From assembly GCA_018334995.1 (NCBI GenBank), contig JAGXKW010000003.1, forward strand, positions 1-35,995: DNA of 35,995 nucleotides, written 5' to 3'. Position 1 is the stretch's first letter. Every line of letters begins with the position of its first letter. A program made the position numbers and the translations under genes. The DNA comes from Wenzhouxiangellaceae bacterium. Its GTDB lineage: Bacteria > Pseudomonadota > Gammaproteobacteria > Xanthomonadales > Wenzhouxiangellaceae. Under the pieces are notes generated by a model. It made no database searches. It had not been told where the DNA came from and worked only from the letters and a program-made list of their open reading frames with translations. Shown piece by piece: positions 8,735 to 16,174 of the stretch.

Positions 8735-9660
8735 GCAATTTCTGGCACTGGTACATCATCATCATCACGGTCGGGACGCTGGTGGCCACGATCTGGTTTC
8801 TGCTCTGGACCAGTCGGCTGCGCATTCCGTCGACGAAGGAAGAAGACGGGTCCGAGACCACCGGCCACGTCTGGGACGAGGACCTGCGCGAACTGAACAA
8901 TCCGCTGCCGCGCTGGTGGCTCGGGCTGTTCTGGATCACGATCGTCTTTTCGATTCTCTACCTGGTGCTGTATCCCGGATTGGGCCGCTACGAGGGTGTG
9001 CTGGGCTGGTCGCAGTCCGAGCAGTACGAGCAGGAAATGGCGCAGGCCCGTGCGGCGTTCGAACAGCGCTTCGGTCATTTCGACGACCTGAGCCTGAGCG
9101 AACTTGCCGACGATCCACAGGCCGTGCAAATGGGTCGCAACCTGTACGCGCACAACTGCTCGACCTGCCACGGTTCAGACGCGCGCGGGGCGCGTGGCTA
9201 TCCCAACCTGACCGATGATCACTGGATCTGGGGTGGAAACCCGTCGCAGATCGAGCACAGCGTGGTGCAGGGCCGACAGGCGGCAATGCCGCCATGGGGC
9301 GATGCGCTGGGCGAGGACGGCGTCACGCGCACGGCGGTCTACGTGCAGAAACTCGCCGGCAAGCCGGTCGACGAAACCATGGCCACGGCCGGGCGGCAGA
9401 ACTACATGCAGTTCTGCGCTTCCTGCCACGGGGCGGAAGGCAAGGGCAATCCGGCGCTGGGTGCGCCCGATCTGACCACCGGCGTGTATACCTACGGCGG
9501 CGACCTGGACACGCTTCGTGCCACCATACGCAACGGCCGCAACGGCGTGATGCCCGCCCAGAACGACCTGATCGGCGAGACCCGTGCGCGGCTTGCCGCG
9601 GCCTATATCCTGAGCCTGAAAGAAAACGGCTCGGGTACCGGCGCCCAGGCGGCCGAGTGA
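8731..9660 (+). CDS. ccoP: cbb3-type cytochrome c oxidase subunit III, dihaem
   Basis: A 309-residue dihaem cytochrome c that takes electrons from soluble donors and feeds the oxidase. Two hydrophobic segments lie near the N-terminus (residues about 6-27 and 57-77), as in the longer CcoP form, then a periplasmic region with haem motifs CSTCH (C143, C146, H147) and CASCH (C229, C232, H233). Distal methionine candidates are in AAMPPWG and GVMPAQN. It starts within the ccoQ stop (ATGA) and is followed after 4 bp by a small unknown membrane protein. Confidence 0.96.
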   Translation: MSNFWHWYIIIITVGTLVATIWFLLWTSRLRIPSTKEEDGSETTGHVWDEDLRELNNPLPRWWLGLFWITIVFSILYLVLYPGLGRYEGVLGWSQSEQYEQEMAQARAAFEQRFGHFDDLSLSELADDPQAVQMGRNLYAHNCSTCHGSDARGARGYPNLTDDHWIWGGNPSQIEHSVVQGRQAAMPPWGDALGEDGVTRTAVYVQKLAGKPVDETMATAGRQNYMQFCASCHGAEGKGNPALGAPDLTTGVYTYGGDLDTLRATIRNGRNGVMPAQNDLIGETRARLAAAYILSLKENGSGTGAQAAE

Positions 9661-9664
9661 AGCC

Positions 9665-9946
9665 GTGAACGCGCGCGCCGACCATGATTTCGATCATCCG
9701 CGGCGACCGCCGGCCCAGCGCCTGGGCGCCATCCTGTGGCCTTCTTTCTTCGGCGCCGGCGTCGCCACCATGGTCCTGTTCGCGTTCGTCGATCCGATCG
9801 CACTGGCGGGAATAAGCTTCCCCGGCCTGGAGATCTCTCGACAGGCCGGCTACACGATCGCCTTTCTGGGGTTCTGGCTGGGCTTTGCGTCGGCCTGCAC
9901 GTTCACCTGGCTCCTGCTGCGCCCGCGCTCGCGTTTCCACCGATGA
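9665..9946 (+). CDS. Small two-helix membrane protein in the cco operon, unknown function
   Basis: A 93-residue protein beginning with GTG four bases after the ccoP stop. The N-terminal ~20 residues are polar and contain HDFDHPRR. Two hydrophobic helices follow (LWPSFFGAGVATMVLFAFV and YTIAFLGFWLGFASACTFTWLLL), joined by a short loop, and the tail is basic. This suggests a hairpin membrane protein with a positive C-terminal end. There is no haem, copper or iron-sulphur motif. The tight spacing behind ccoP indicates co-transcription and a possible role as an accessory or assembly factor, which is inference. I do not recognise a named family. Confidence 0.7.
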   Translation: MNARADHDFDHPRRPPAQRLGAILWPSFFGAGVATMVLFAFVDPIALAGISFPGLEISRQAGYTIAFLGFWLGFASACTFTWLLLRPRSRFHR

Positions 9947-9965
9947 GCAAAACCCTTTGAAAGCT

Positions 9966-10185
9966 ATCCACAGATGAACACAGATGGACTCAGATAAAGG
10001 TGCTGGAGATTCAAAAGCATGAACCACGAAGGCCACGAAGAAAGCACGGAGAAAGCGAAGCAACGAAGGTCCGCCATCGATTTGTTCGCTCGTGGCAAAT
10101 ACCAGGAGCGTTGGCGGTTTTTCTCTTCGTGCCCTTCGTGGTTATCCACTTTTTAATCTGCGTTCATCCGTGCAAATCTGTGGAC
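9966..10185. repeat. Nested inverted repeat built from ~10-bp units
   Basis: This intergenic element between the small membrane protein gene and ccoG has two nested inverted repeats. Outer arms (9966-9995 and 10156-10185) pair at about 23 of 30 positions; each carries the CAGAT core (or its complement) three times at exact 10-bp spacing. Inner arms (10022-10041 and 10124-10143) pair at 19 of 20 positions and carry CACGAA-like cores every 8-11 bp, with further copies running on to about 10067 on the left. The centre is about 80 bp. No start codon with a ribosome site indicates a gene. Confidence 0.8.
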
Positions 10186-10208
10186 GGGTTTCGTATCCAG
10201 GCTGCTGA

Positions 10209-11606
10209 ATGACCAACACCTCTCAATCCGCCAGCGAGCAGGAGATCAAGCTCTACGTCAAGGCGCCCAAGGTCTACCCGCGCGAGACGGAGGGCCGGTT
10301 TTCGCGCCTTCGCGTGCTGGCGGCGTGGGTTCTGCTGGGGCTGTTCTATGTGCTGCCGTGGATCAATCTCGACGGCCAGCAGATCGTGCTGTTCGACCTT
10401 CCGGCGCGCAAATTCCATGTCTTCGGGCTGGTGTTCTGGCCACAGGACTTCGTCATGCTGGCGCTGCTGCTGGCGATCGCGGCGATTTCGCTGTTCTTCT
10501 TCACCGCACTGGCGGGTCGCCTTTGGTGCGGGTATGCGTGTCCCCAGACGGTCTGGACTGAAGTCTTCCTGTGGATGGAGCGTTTCGCGGAAGGTTCGCG
10601 CAACAAGCGAATGCGGCTGGACAAGCAGCGCTGGAATGCCGAGAAGATCCGCAAGAAGGCGCTCAAGCAGTTTCTGTACATCACGTTTGCGGCGTGGACC
10701 GGAATCACTTTCGTCGGCTTCTTCACTCCGATTCGCGAACTCGTGCCGGCACTGTTCACGCTGCAGGCCGGCGGCTGGGAATGGTTCTGGTCGATCTTCT
10801 ACGGCTTCGCCACCTACGGCAACGCCGGCTACCTGCGCGAGCAGGTGTGCAAGTACATGTGTCCGTATGCACGCTTCCAGTCGGCGATGTTCGACGACGA
10901 CACGCTGGTGATCTCCTACGACGAACAGCGCGGCGAGCCGCGCGGCAAGCGCAAGCGCGACGCCGACAAGGAAGAACTGGGCCTGGGCGACTGCATCGAC
11001 TGCTACGGTTGCGTGCAGGTATGCCCCACCGGCATCGATATCCGCGACGGCCTGCAGATCGAGTGCATCGCGTGCGCGGCGTGCATCGACGTCTGCGACG
11101 AGGTCATGGACAAGATGGGCTACCCGCGTGGCCTGATCCGCTATTCCACCGAAAACGCCATGGCCGGACGCAAATCGCGCATTCTCCGACCCCGGATATT
11201 CATTTACCTGGCCGTGCTGCTCTTGCTGGTGACACTCTTCGGCGTGATGCTGACCGGTCGCGAGATGATCGACCTCGACGTGCTGCGCGATCGCACCGCG
11301 CTGTACCGGATGGCCGGCGACGAGATCGAGAACCCGTTTGCGCTCAAGGTCACCAACCGCACCGAGCAGCCGCTGCGGCTGGAAGTGCAGGCGTCCGGCA
11401 TCGAAGGGATTCGAGTGGTATCGCCGCGCCAGGGCTTCGAAGTGCCGCCCGACGAAGTCAGCAATCGACCGCTGACGCTCGCAGTGCCGCAGGGCGCGCT
11501 GGGGCCGGGCATGCACGAAGTCGAAATCCTGTTGTCCAACGTCGGTAGCGGCGAGGTCGTGAACCGATCCGAGACGCGCTTCTACATCCCGCCGGAAGGA
11601 CGGTGA
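10209..11606 (+). CDS. ccoG: Cytochrome c oxidase accessory protein CcoG
   Basis: A 465-residue membrane ferredoxin-like protein (RdxA/FixG family) required for maturation of cbb3 oxidase, where it is thought to act in copper delivery as a cupric reductase. Hydrophobic segments lie near residues 35-55, 75-105, 155-180 and 325-345. Two ferredoxin-type motifs are visible: C262, C265, C268 with C272 before Pro, and C286, C289, C292 with C296. Conserved CGYACPQT and CKYMCPYARFQ segments are also present. The C-terminal domain after the last helix is an immunoglobulin-like fold typical of CcoG. The long decamer repeat separates it from the ccoNOQP block, so it may have its own transcript. Confidence 0.95.
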   Translation: MTNTSQSASEQEIKLYVKAPKVYPRETEGRFSRLRVLAAWVLLGLFYVLPWINLDGQQIVLFDLPARKFHVFGLVFWPQDFVMLALLLAIAAISLFFFTALAGRLWCGYACPQTVWTEVFLWMERFAEGSRNKRMRLDKQRWNAEKIRKKALKQFLYITFAAWTGITFVGFFTPIRELVPALFTLQAGGWEWFWSIFYGFATYGNAGYLREQVCKYMCPYARFQSAMFDDDTLVISYDEQRGEPRGKRKRDADKEELGLGDCIDCYGCVQVCPTGIDIRDGLQIECIACAACIDVCDEVMDKMGYPRGLIRYSTENAMAGRKSRILRPRIFIYLAVLLLLVTLFGVMLTGREMIDLDVLRDRTALYRMAGDEIENPFALKVTNRTEQPLRLEVQASGIEGIRVVSPRQGFEVPPDEVSNRPLTLAVPQGALGPGMHEVEILLSNVGSGEVVNRSETRFYIPPEGR

Positions 11607-11671
11607 TGGCTTCCTCGAAGCCGTCGGTTTCCGGGGTCGGTTTTCGGGAAATGCCGAGTCGGTACCCGCGC

Positions 11672-11742
11672 GCAGGAGCTTGCCCTGCAAGCGAATGGTG
11701 CTGGGGCCGGCACGATCGTCGAATTGCCTGCAAGGCAAGGGC
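11672..11742. repeat. REP pair (BIME-like), copy 1, degenerate right half
   Basis: The left half (11672-11694) begins GCAGGAGCTTGCC and ends in GCGA, with an internal palindrome of TTGC and GCAA arms. A degenerate inverted partner, with TTGCCTGCAAGGCAA, lies at about 11724-11738. The same unit occurs at 12371-12444 and 15154-15244. It lies in the 217-bp gap between ccoG and ccoH. The first half also forms a hairpin that may serve as a transcript end for ccoG. Confidence 0.6.
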
Positions 11743-11823
11743 CGACTGTTACTCTTGACGTCTTTCCGATTGCAGATAGTCAAGATCTGCAGTCCGGAGA
11801 TCGAACCCAGAGATCAAATCAAC

Positions 11824-12327
11824 ATGCAACAGCAAGACACAACCCCCTGGTATCGCCAGTTCTGGCCGTGGCTCATCCTGGCCATACTGGGCTGGGGCGT
11901 GATTTCATCGAGCATCACGCTGAGCGTGGCGCTGAAGAATCCGCCGCACATGATGACCGGCGATTACGAAAGACTCGGCAAGGCGCTGGTCGATACCCAC
12001 GTCCGCGCCGATCGGGCCGAGGCGCTCGGGCTGGCCGGCACCTTGCGGGCTGCGCAAGGCGAGTGGCTTTTGCAGCTGACATCCAGCGCGGATGCACGGC
12101 CCGGCGAAAAATTGCTGCTGCTGATTCAGCACCCGACCGATTCGGCCCGCGACCGGCAGGTCGTGCTGAACCGATCCGCCGAAGGCCGATACCGCGCGGC
12201 CGCAGCGCAAGTGCCGGCGCGCGGTCGCCTGATCGTCTCCGACCTGGGGCAGACCTGGTGGATTTCGGCCAGCTATCGGCGCGAAGGCGATGGACTGGAG
12301 GCCGCCCTGAAGCCGGAGCGGCTTTGA
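11824..12327 (+). CDS. ccoH: FixH family protein (CcoH), cbb3 oxidase assembly
   Basis: A 167-residue protein with one N-terminal transmembrane segment (FWPWLILAILGWGVISSSITLSVAL) and a periplasmic domain of about 115 residues, the standard FixH/CcoH architecture. Members assist assembly and stability of the cbb3 oxidase together with CcoG, CcoI and CcoS. The start codon is ATG at 11824 in AACATGCAAC. The Shine-Dalgarno is weak, with AGAGAT about 11 bp upstream. It is separated from ccoG and ccoI by REP-bearing gaps, unlike the tightly overlapped ccoNOQP genes. Confidence 0.88.
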   Translation: MQQQDTTPWYRQFWPWLILAILGWGVISSSITLSVALKNPPHMMTGDYERLGKALVDTHVRADRAEALGLAGTLRAAQGEWLLQLTSSADARPGEKLLLLIQHPTDSARDRQVVLNRSAEGRYRAAAAQVPARGRLIVSDLGQTWWISASYRREGDGLEAALKPERL

Positions 12328-12370
12328 CAGCGACGGTTCCGGGTTTCGATAGAACCGGTTCGCCGCCCGC

Positions 12371-12444
12371 GTAGGAGCTTGCCGTGCAGGCGAAAGGTTT
12401 TGTAGTTTTGCAATCCCCGAATCGCTTGCAGGGCAAGCTCCTGC
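12371..12444. repeat. REP pair (BIME-like), copy 2
   Basis: Two 23-bp REP units in inverted orientation, at 12371-12393 (starting with the classic GTAG) and 12422-12444, separated by 28 bp. Their sequences match except at a few positions and pair to form one large cruciform or stem; each also folds alone. They lie between ccoH and ccoI. GTAG-headed REPs are known from Stenotrophomonas and Pseudomonas, where they are linked to RAYT tyrosine transposases. No RAYT gene is in this window. Confidence 0.8.
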
Positions 12445-12512
12445 ATGCAGCGGCGACGGGCTTTCCAGAATCCGTGAATCCGATCGCGCCCAATACCAAT
12501 CGCGTCCGATAA

Positions 12513-14975
12513 TTGAACAAGCCTGCCGAAAAAACCTGCTTCCACTGCGGCGAACCCGTGCCGCCGGCCACCGACCTCGCGGTCGAGATCGGCGGCCAGT
12601 CGCGCGCGATGTGCTGCGCAGGCTGTCGGGCCGTGGCCTCGCTGATTCATTCCGCCGGGCTGGATCGCTATTACGATTTCCGCGACGCCCTGCCGGAACG
12701 ACCGGACGCGCCCGAGGCCGACCCCGGGCGTTTCGCCGCCTGGGACCGGGACGCGGTGCTGGATTTCCATGCCGGCCCGGAAACGAACGGCCGGCGCAGC
12801 ATCGTGCTGGTGCTGGAGAACGTGCACTGCGCCGCGTGCGCCTGGCTGGTGCATCGCTACCTGGGCCAGTATCCGGGCGTTTCCGAGACGCGGCTGGACG
12901 TCGGCGACGGCCGGCTGCACCTGACCTTCGATCCGGCGCAAACGCCATTGTCGGCACTCGCCGCGGCGCTGGAGCGCATCGGCTATCCGCCGCACCTGGA
13001 CACGCCGGATTCGGGCCTGGACCGCGACCGCAACGAACGCCGGCGGATGCTGCGCTACCTGATCGTGGCCGCGCTGGGCATGATGCAGGTCATGAGCTAC
13101 GCGCTGGCCAACTACATCGGCGGCGCCGGAGACATGGATCCGGAAACAGAGCACTTCTTCCGCCTGATCAGCATGATCGTTGCCGTTCCCGTGGCGCTGT
13201 ATGCCGGCCAGCCGTTCTATCGCTCGGCCCTGCAGCATCTGCGCCAGCGCCACCTGGGACTGGACGTGCCGGTGGCCGCAGCCATTCTGCTGGCGTTGTT
13301 TTCCAGCGTGGCCATCACGCTGTTCGGAAGCGGCGAGGTGTATTTCGATTCGGTGGTGATGTTCGTGTTCTTCCTGCTGCTGGGCAGGTTTGCGGTGATG
13401 CTGGCACGCCAGCAGTCCGGCGCGGTGCACAGCGCGCTGGCGCGAGCGTTGCCCGGCCAGGCCAGGCGTCTGACCGAAACGGGCAGCGAAGCGGTGGGCC
13501 TGGTGGAGTTGCAGGAAGGCGATCGGGTTCAGGTGGCCGATGGAGACGTGGTGCCGGCCGACGGCGTGGTGACCGAAGGCGATGCCTCGGTCGACGAGTC
13601 GCTGCTGTCGGGCGAATCGGAGCCGCGGCGGCGCGCACCCGGCGACGCGGTGCTTGCCGGCAGCCTGGTGACCGGCGGATCCCTGCAGCTTCGCATCGAG
13701 CGTATCGGCCGCGCCACGGTGATTTCGGGCATCGCCGACCTGCTCAGCGAGGCACGCCGCAGGCGTCCCCGCCTGGCGCAGCTGGCCGACCGCGCCGCGG
13801 CCTGGTTCATTGCGCTGATCCTGGTTTCGACCGGCTTGGCGGCGATTTACTGGTGGAACGCCGATCCGGCGCGCGTGATTCCGGTCACGCTGGCGATGCT
13901 GGTGGTGGCGTGTCCATGCGCGCTGGCGCTGGGCACGCCCACGGCGCTGGCCTCGGCGACGCGCGGCCTGGCGCGCGAAGGCGTGCTCACGGCCAATCCC
14001 GATGCGCTGGAAGGCTTGCCGAAGATCAGCCATGTCGTATTCGACAAGACCGGAACCCTGACCGAGCCCGGGACACGGCTGGCCGAAGTCCGGCCCGCAC
14101 CGGACATGGATCGCGATCGCGTGCTGGCGCTGGCCGGCGCGCTGGAGCGGGTCAGCAATCATCCGGTCGCACGCGCCTTTACGGGCTTCGATCGCGGTCT
14201 GGTGGTCCAGGGCGGAAAGAGCGTGGCCGGCGCCGGCGTCGTCGGCCGCATCGACGGCCGGAGATACTGGCTCGGGCGATCGGCCTGGGTCGCCGAACAG
14301 GCCGGCGTGGCGCTGGCGGAAGCCGGCGAGGGGATCTGGCTGGCACTGCTGGCCGAAGGCGCCGAACAGCCGGCCTGGATCCGGGTCGAGGCCCGGTTCC
14401 GCGCCGGGGCGCGGGCGCTGATCGAGCGTCTGAATGCGATCGGCGTCGAAGTGATACTGGCGTCCGGCGATCGCAGGGTCAACGTTGACTCGGCGGCAAT
14501 CGAGCTGGGCATCGGCGAGTCCCACGCCGAGATGCTGCCGGAGGACAAGCTGGCATTGATCGAGCGTCTGCAGCGCTCCGGTGCGGTAGTGGCAATGGTC
14601 GGCGACGGCATCAATGACGCCCCGGTGCTGGCCGGGGCCGATATCTCGATCGCGCTGGCCGAGGGCGCGGCCATCGCGCGCACGCAGGCCGACCTGGTCG
14701 CGACCGGCAGGGACCTGCAGCCGCTGGTGGCGCTTTTCCAGCGTGCGCCGGCCGTGCGTCGGATCATTCGTCAGAACCTGGTCTGGGCCCTGTCCTACAA
14801 CCTTTGTGCGCTGCCGCTGGCCGCCGCCGGCCTGGTGCCGCCGTGGGCCGCGGCCATCGGCATGTCGGCCAGTTCGATTGCGGTGGTGGTCAACGCGCGG
14901 CGGCTCGGACGGGCACAAGACCGGCAGACGATACAATCCGGTTCTGAGCGTCCCGTCGTTGCGGAAGCCGCATGA
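12513..14975 (+). CDS. ccoI: Copper-translocating P1B-type ATPase for cbb3 oxidase (CcoI/FixI)
   Basis: An 820-residue heavy-metal P-type ATPase that exports copper across the inner membrane for insertion into CcoN. In order: an N-terminal cysteine motif CFHCGE, a second pair in MCCAGC, an HMA domain with C106-A-A-C109, several transmembrane helices, the actuator motif SGES, the ion-channel CPC motif (C467-P-C469), the phosphorylation site D511 in DKTGTLT, the NHP motif of the nucleotide domain, and GDGINDAP. The best start is TTG at 12513, which gives the short N-terminus typical of CcoI. The Shine-Dalgarno is weak. Its stop overlaps the ccoS start (ATGA). The large cysteine-rich N-terminus distinguishes it from general CopA exporters. 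Confidence 0.94.
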   Translation: MNKPAEKTCFHCGEPVPPATDLAVEIGGQSRAMCCAGCRAVASLIHSAGLDRYYDFRDALPERPDAPEADPGRFAAWDRDAVLDFHAGPETNGRRSIVLVLENVHCAACAWLVHRYLGQYPGVSETRLDVGDGRLHLTFDPAQTPLSALAAALERIGYPPHLDTPDSGLDRDRNERRRMLRYLIVAALGMMQVMSYALANYIGGAGDMDPETEHFFRLISMIVAVPVALYAGQPFYRSALQHLRQRHLGLDVPVAAAILLALFSSVAITLFGSGEVYFDSVVMFVFFLLLGRFAVMLARQQSGAVHSALARALPGQARRLTETGSEAVGLVELQEGDRVQVADGDVVPADGVVTEGDASVDESLLSGESEPRRRAPGDAVLAGSLVTGGSLQLRIERIGRATVISGIADLLSEARRRRPRLAQLADRAAAWFIALILVSTGLAAIYWWNADPARVIPVTLAMLVVACPCALALGTPTALASATRGLAREGVLTANPDALEGLPKISHVVFDKTGTLTEPGTRLAEVRPAPDMDRDRVLALAGALERVSNHPVARAFTGFDRGLVVQGGKSVAGAGVVGRIDGRRYWLGRSAWVAEQAGVALAEAGEGIWLALLAEGAEQPAWIRVEARFRAGARALIERLNAIGVEVILASGDRRVNVDSAAIELGIGESHAEMLPEDKLALIERLQRSGAVVAMVGDGINDAPVLAGADISIALAEGAAIARTQADLVATGRDLQPLVALFQRAPAVRRIIRQNLVWALSYNLCALPLAAAGLVPPWAAAIGMSASSIAVVVNARRLGRAQDRQTIQSGSERPVVAEAA

Positions 14976-15148
14976 AGATCATCTATGTCCTGATCCCGCT
15001 GTCGCTGATGCTGCTCGGCCTGGCCGTGTGGGCCTTTTTCTGGGCGGTGAAGAACGACCAGTTCGAGGACCTCGACACCCCGGCCCTGGATATTCTCGAT
15101 GATGACGAGACGGAGGATTCAGACACGAACAGGGAAAAACGTGAATAG
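14972..15148 (+). CDS. ccoS: cbb3-type cytochrome oxidase assembly protein CcoS
   Basis: A 58-residue protein with one N-terminal transmembrane helix (IIYVLIPLSLMLLGLAVWAFFWAV), then KNDQFEDLDTPALDIL, the family hallmark, and a short acidic tail. CcoS is needed for cofactor insertion into CcoN. It begins inside the ccoI stop (ATGA), so the two are translationally coupled. The acidic tail (DDDETEDSD) is common in the family. A REP pair begins 6 bp after the stop and may shape the 3' end of the transcript. Confidence 0.93.
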   Translation: MKIIYVLIPLSLMLLGLAVWAFFWAVKNDQFEDLDTPALDILDDDETEDSDTNREKRE

Positions 15149-15153
15149 CCTTC

Positions 15154-15244
15154 GCAGGAGTTTGCCCTGCAAGCGATTGATCTTTTCGCGTGCACACTTG
15201 TCGCCTGCAGAATCGTCTGATCGCCTGCAGGGCAAGCGCCTGCG
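15154..15244. repeat. REP pair (BIME-like), copy 3
   Basis: Left unit at 15154-15176 (GCAGGAG... to ...GCGA) and inverted right unit at 15221-15244 (TCGCCTGCAGGGC...). A partial extra half (TCGCCTGCAG) lies at 15201-15210. The layout is the same as the copies at 11672 and 12371. It separates ccoS from the TauE/SafE-like gene. Confidence 0.75.
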
Positions 15245-15277
15245 GGGGTTCTGCCGGGCGGTTTCAGGCCGGCCCCG

Positions 15278-15991
15278 ATGACCCCCGGCGCGGCCCTGGT
15301 GACCGGTCTGCTGGCCGGACTGTTCGGCTCCACGCACTGCGTGGCGATGTGCGGCGGAATCATGGCCGTGCTGCATGGGCAGGTGCCGCGCGGACGCGAT
15401 CGCCTGGCCGCGGGTTTTCACGCCGGCCGGGTGACCAGCTACCTGTTGCTGGGCCTGACCCTGACCGCGCTCGGCATGCTGCCCGAGCGCATGCTGCCCG
15501 CCGCCGCGGCGCCGGTCATGCGCATCGCGCTGGGGGCGCTTTTGCTGCTGATTGCCGTTTACATCGGTCTGCCCGGGCGGGTGCGCGACGCCTTCGGCGA
15601 ACTGGCCCAGCCGCTGACCCGGCGCGTGATGCCGCTGTTTCACCGGCTGTTGCCGGCCGATCGCTGGGAAAAGGCGATCGGCCTGGGCCTGCTCTGGGGC
15701 CTGCTGCCGTGCGGGCTCCTCTACAGCGTGCTGGCCGCGTCCTGGTTGCTGGCCGACCCGGTGCCGACCATCGCGATGGTGCTCGGCTTCGGGCTGGGCA
15801 CGCTGCCGCTGCTGCTCGGCGGCGGGCTGGCACTGGCGCGAATGCGCAGCCGGATCCGGACGCCGTGGCTGCGTGGCACGGCAGCCGGCATGATGGCGTT
15901 GACCGGCGTCCTGGTGGCGGCGGGACCGTGGCTGGCGCACCAGTTCGATCATTCGGCGGTGCAGTTCCTGGTCGACTGCGTGTCCCCGTAA
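15278..15991 (+). CDS. Sulfite exporter TauE/SafE-UreH-like (DsbD_2) membrane protein
   Basis: A 237-residue protein with about six hydrophobic helices. Paired motifs GSTHCVAMCGGI near residues 16-28 and GLLPCGLLY near residue 150 are characteristic of the UreH/DsbD_2 transmembrane family, in which the conserved cysteines may bind metal or form a thiol pair. Genes of this type commonly sit at the end of ccoGHIS clusters, which suggests a role in copper or redox handling for the oxidase; the exact activity is not established. The start is ATG at 15278. It is followed by the hemN promoter region, so it is probably the last gene of the cco accessory transcript. Confidence 0.85.
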   Translation: MTPGAALVTGLLAGLFGSTHCVAMCGGIMAVLHGQVPRGRDRLAAGFHAGRVTSYLLLGLTLTALGMLPERMLPAAAAPVMRIALGALLLLIAVYIGLPGRVRDAFGELAQPLTRRVMPLFHRLLPADRWEKAIGLGLLWGLLPCGLLYSVLAASWLLADPVPTIAMVLGFGLGTLPLLLGGGLALARMRSRIRTPWLRGTAAGMMALTGVLVAAGPWLAHQFDHSAVQFLVDCVSP

Positions 15992-16099
15992 CGGGGCAGG
16001 GCGGGGCGGCGGGCGACGCCGCTGCGATCGATGCTGCGGACCGGTTGCAATCCACGGCCAGGGAAGCGCCGTGTCGGGTTGCTTCAAGGTTTGTCAAAA

Positions 16100-16113
16100 T
16101 TGATGCGAGTCAA
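16100..16113 (+). promoter_or_regulatory. FNR/ANR box of the hemN promoter
   Basis: TTGATgcgaGTCAA has the same TTGAT-N4-GTCAA form as the site before ccoN. A -10-like TATGCT at 16136-16141 predicts a start near 16148, again with the box centred about 41.5 bp upstream (class II spacing). hemN starts at 16175. Confidence 0.8.
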
Positions 16114-16123
16114 AATGACTCGC
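16105..16123. promoter_or_regulatory. Perfect 8-bp inverted repeat overlapping the hemN FNR box
   Basis: GCGAGTCA-aaa-TGACTCGC is a perfect 8-bp inverted repeat with a 3-bp spacer. It covers the right half-site of the FNR box and continues toward the -10. It could be a second operator that competes with FNR, or a chance extension of the box. No regulator can be named. Confidence 0.5.
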
Positions 16124-16174
16124 AACTGGGGCGCTTATGCTTTGGCCATCCAATGTTCCGCCCGTGTCGACATT

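Noticed and set aside
9966..10185. CRISPR-like array
   Set aside because: Units are about 10 bp, directly adjoining and inverted in the second arm; there are no spacers and no cas genes.
12273..14936. Very long open frame on the minus strand opposite ccoI
   Set aside because: It is antisense to a clear P-type ATPase; its translation is rich in Arg, Gln, His and Gly without domains, as expected in high-GC shadow frames.
16031..16174. Longer hemN start
   Set aside because: The frame is open upstream, but it runs through the FNR box and -10, and the extra residues do not resemble HemN.
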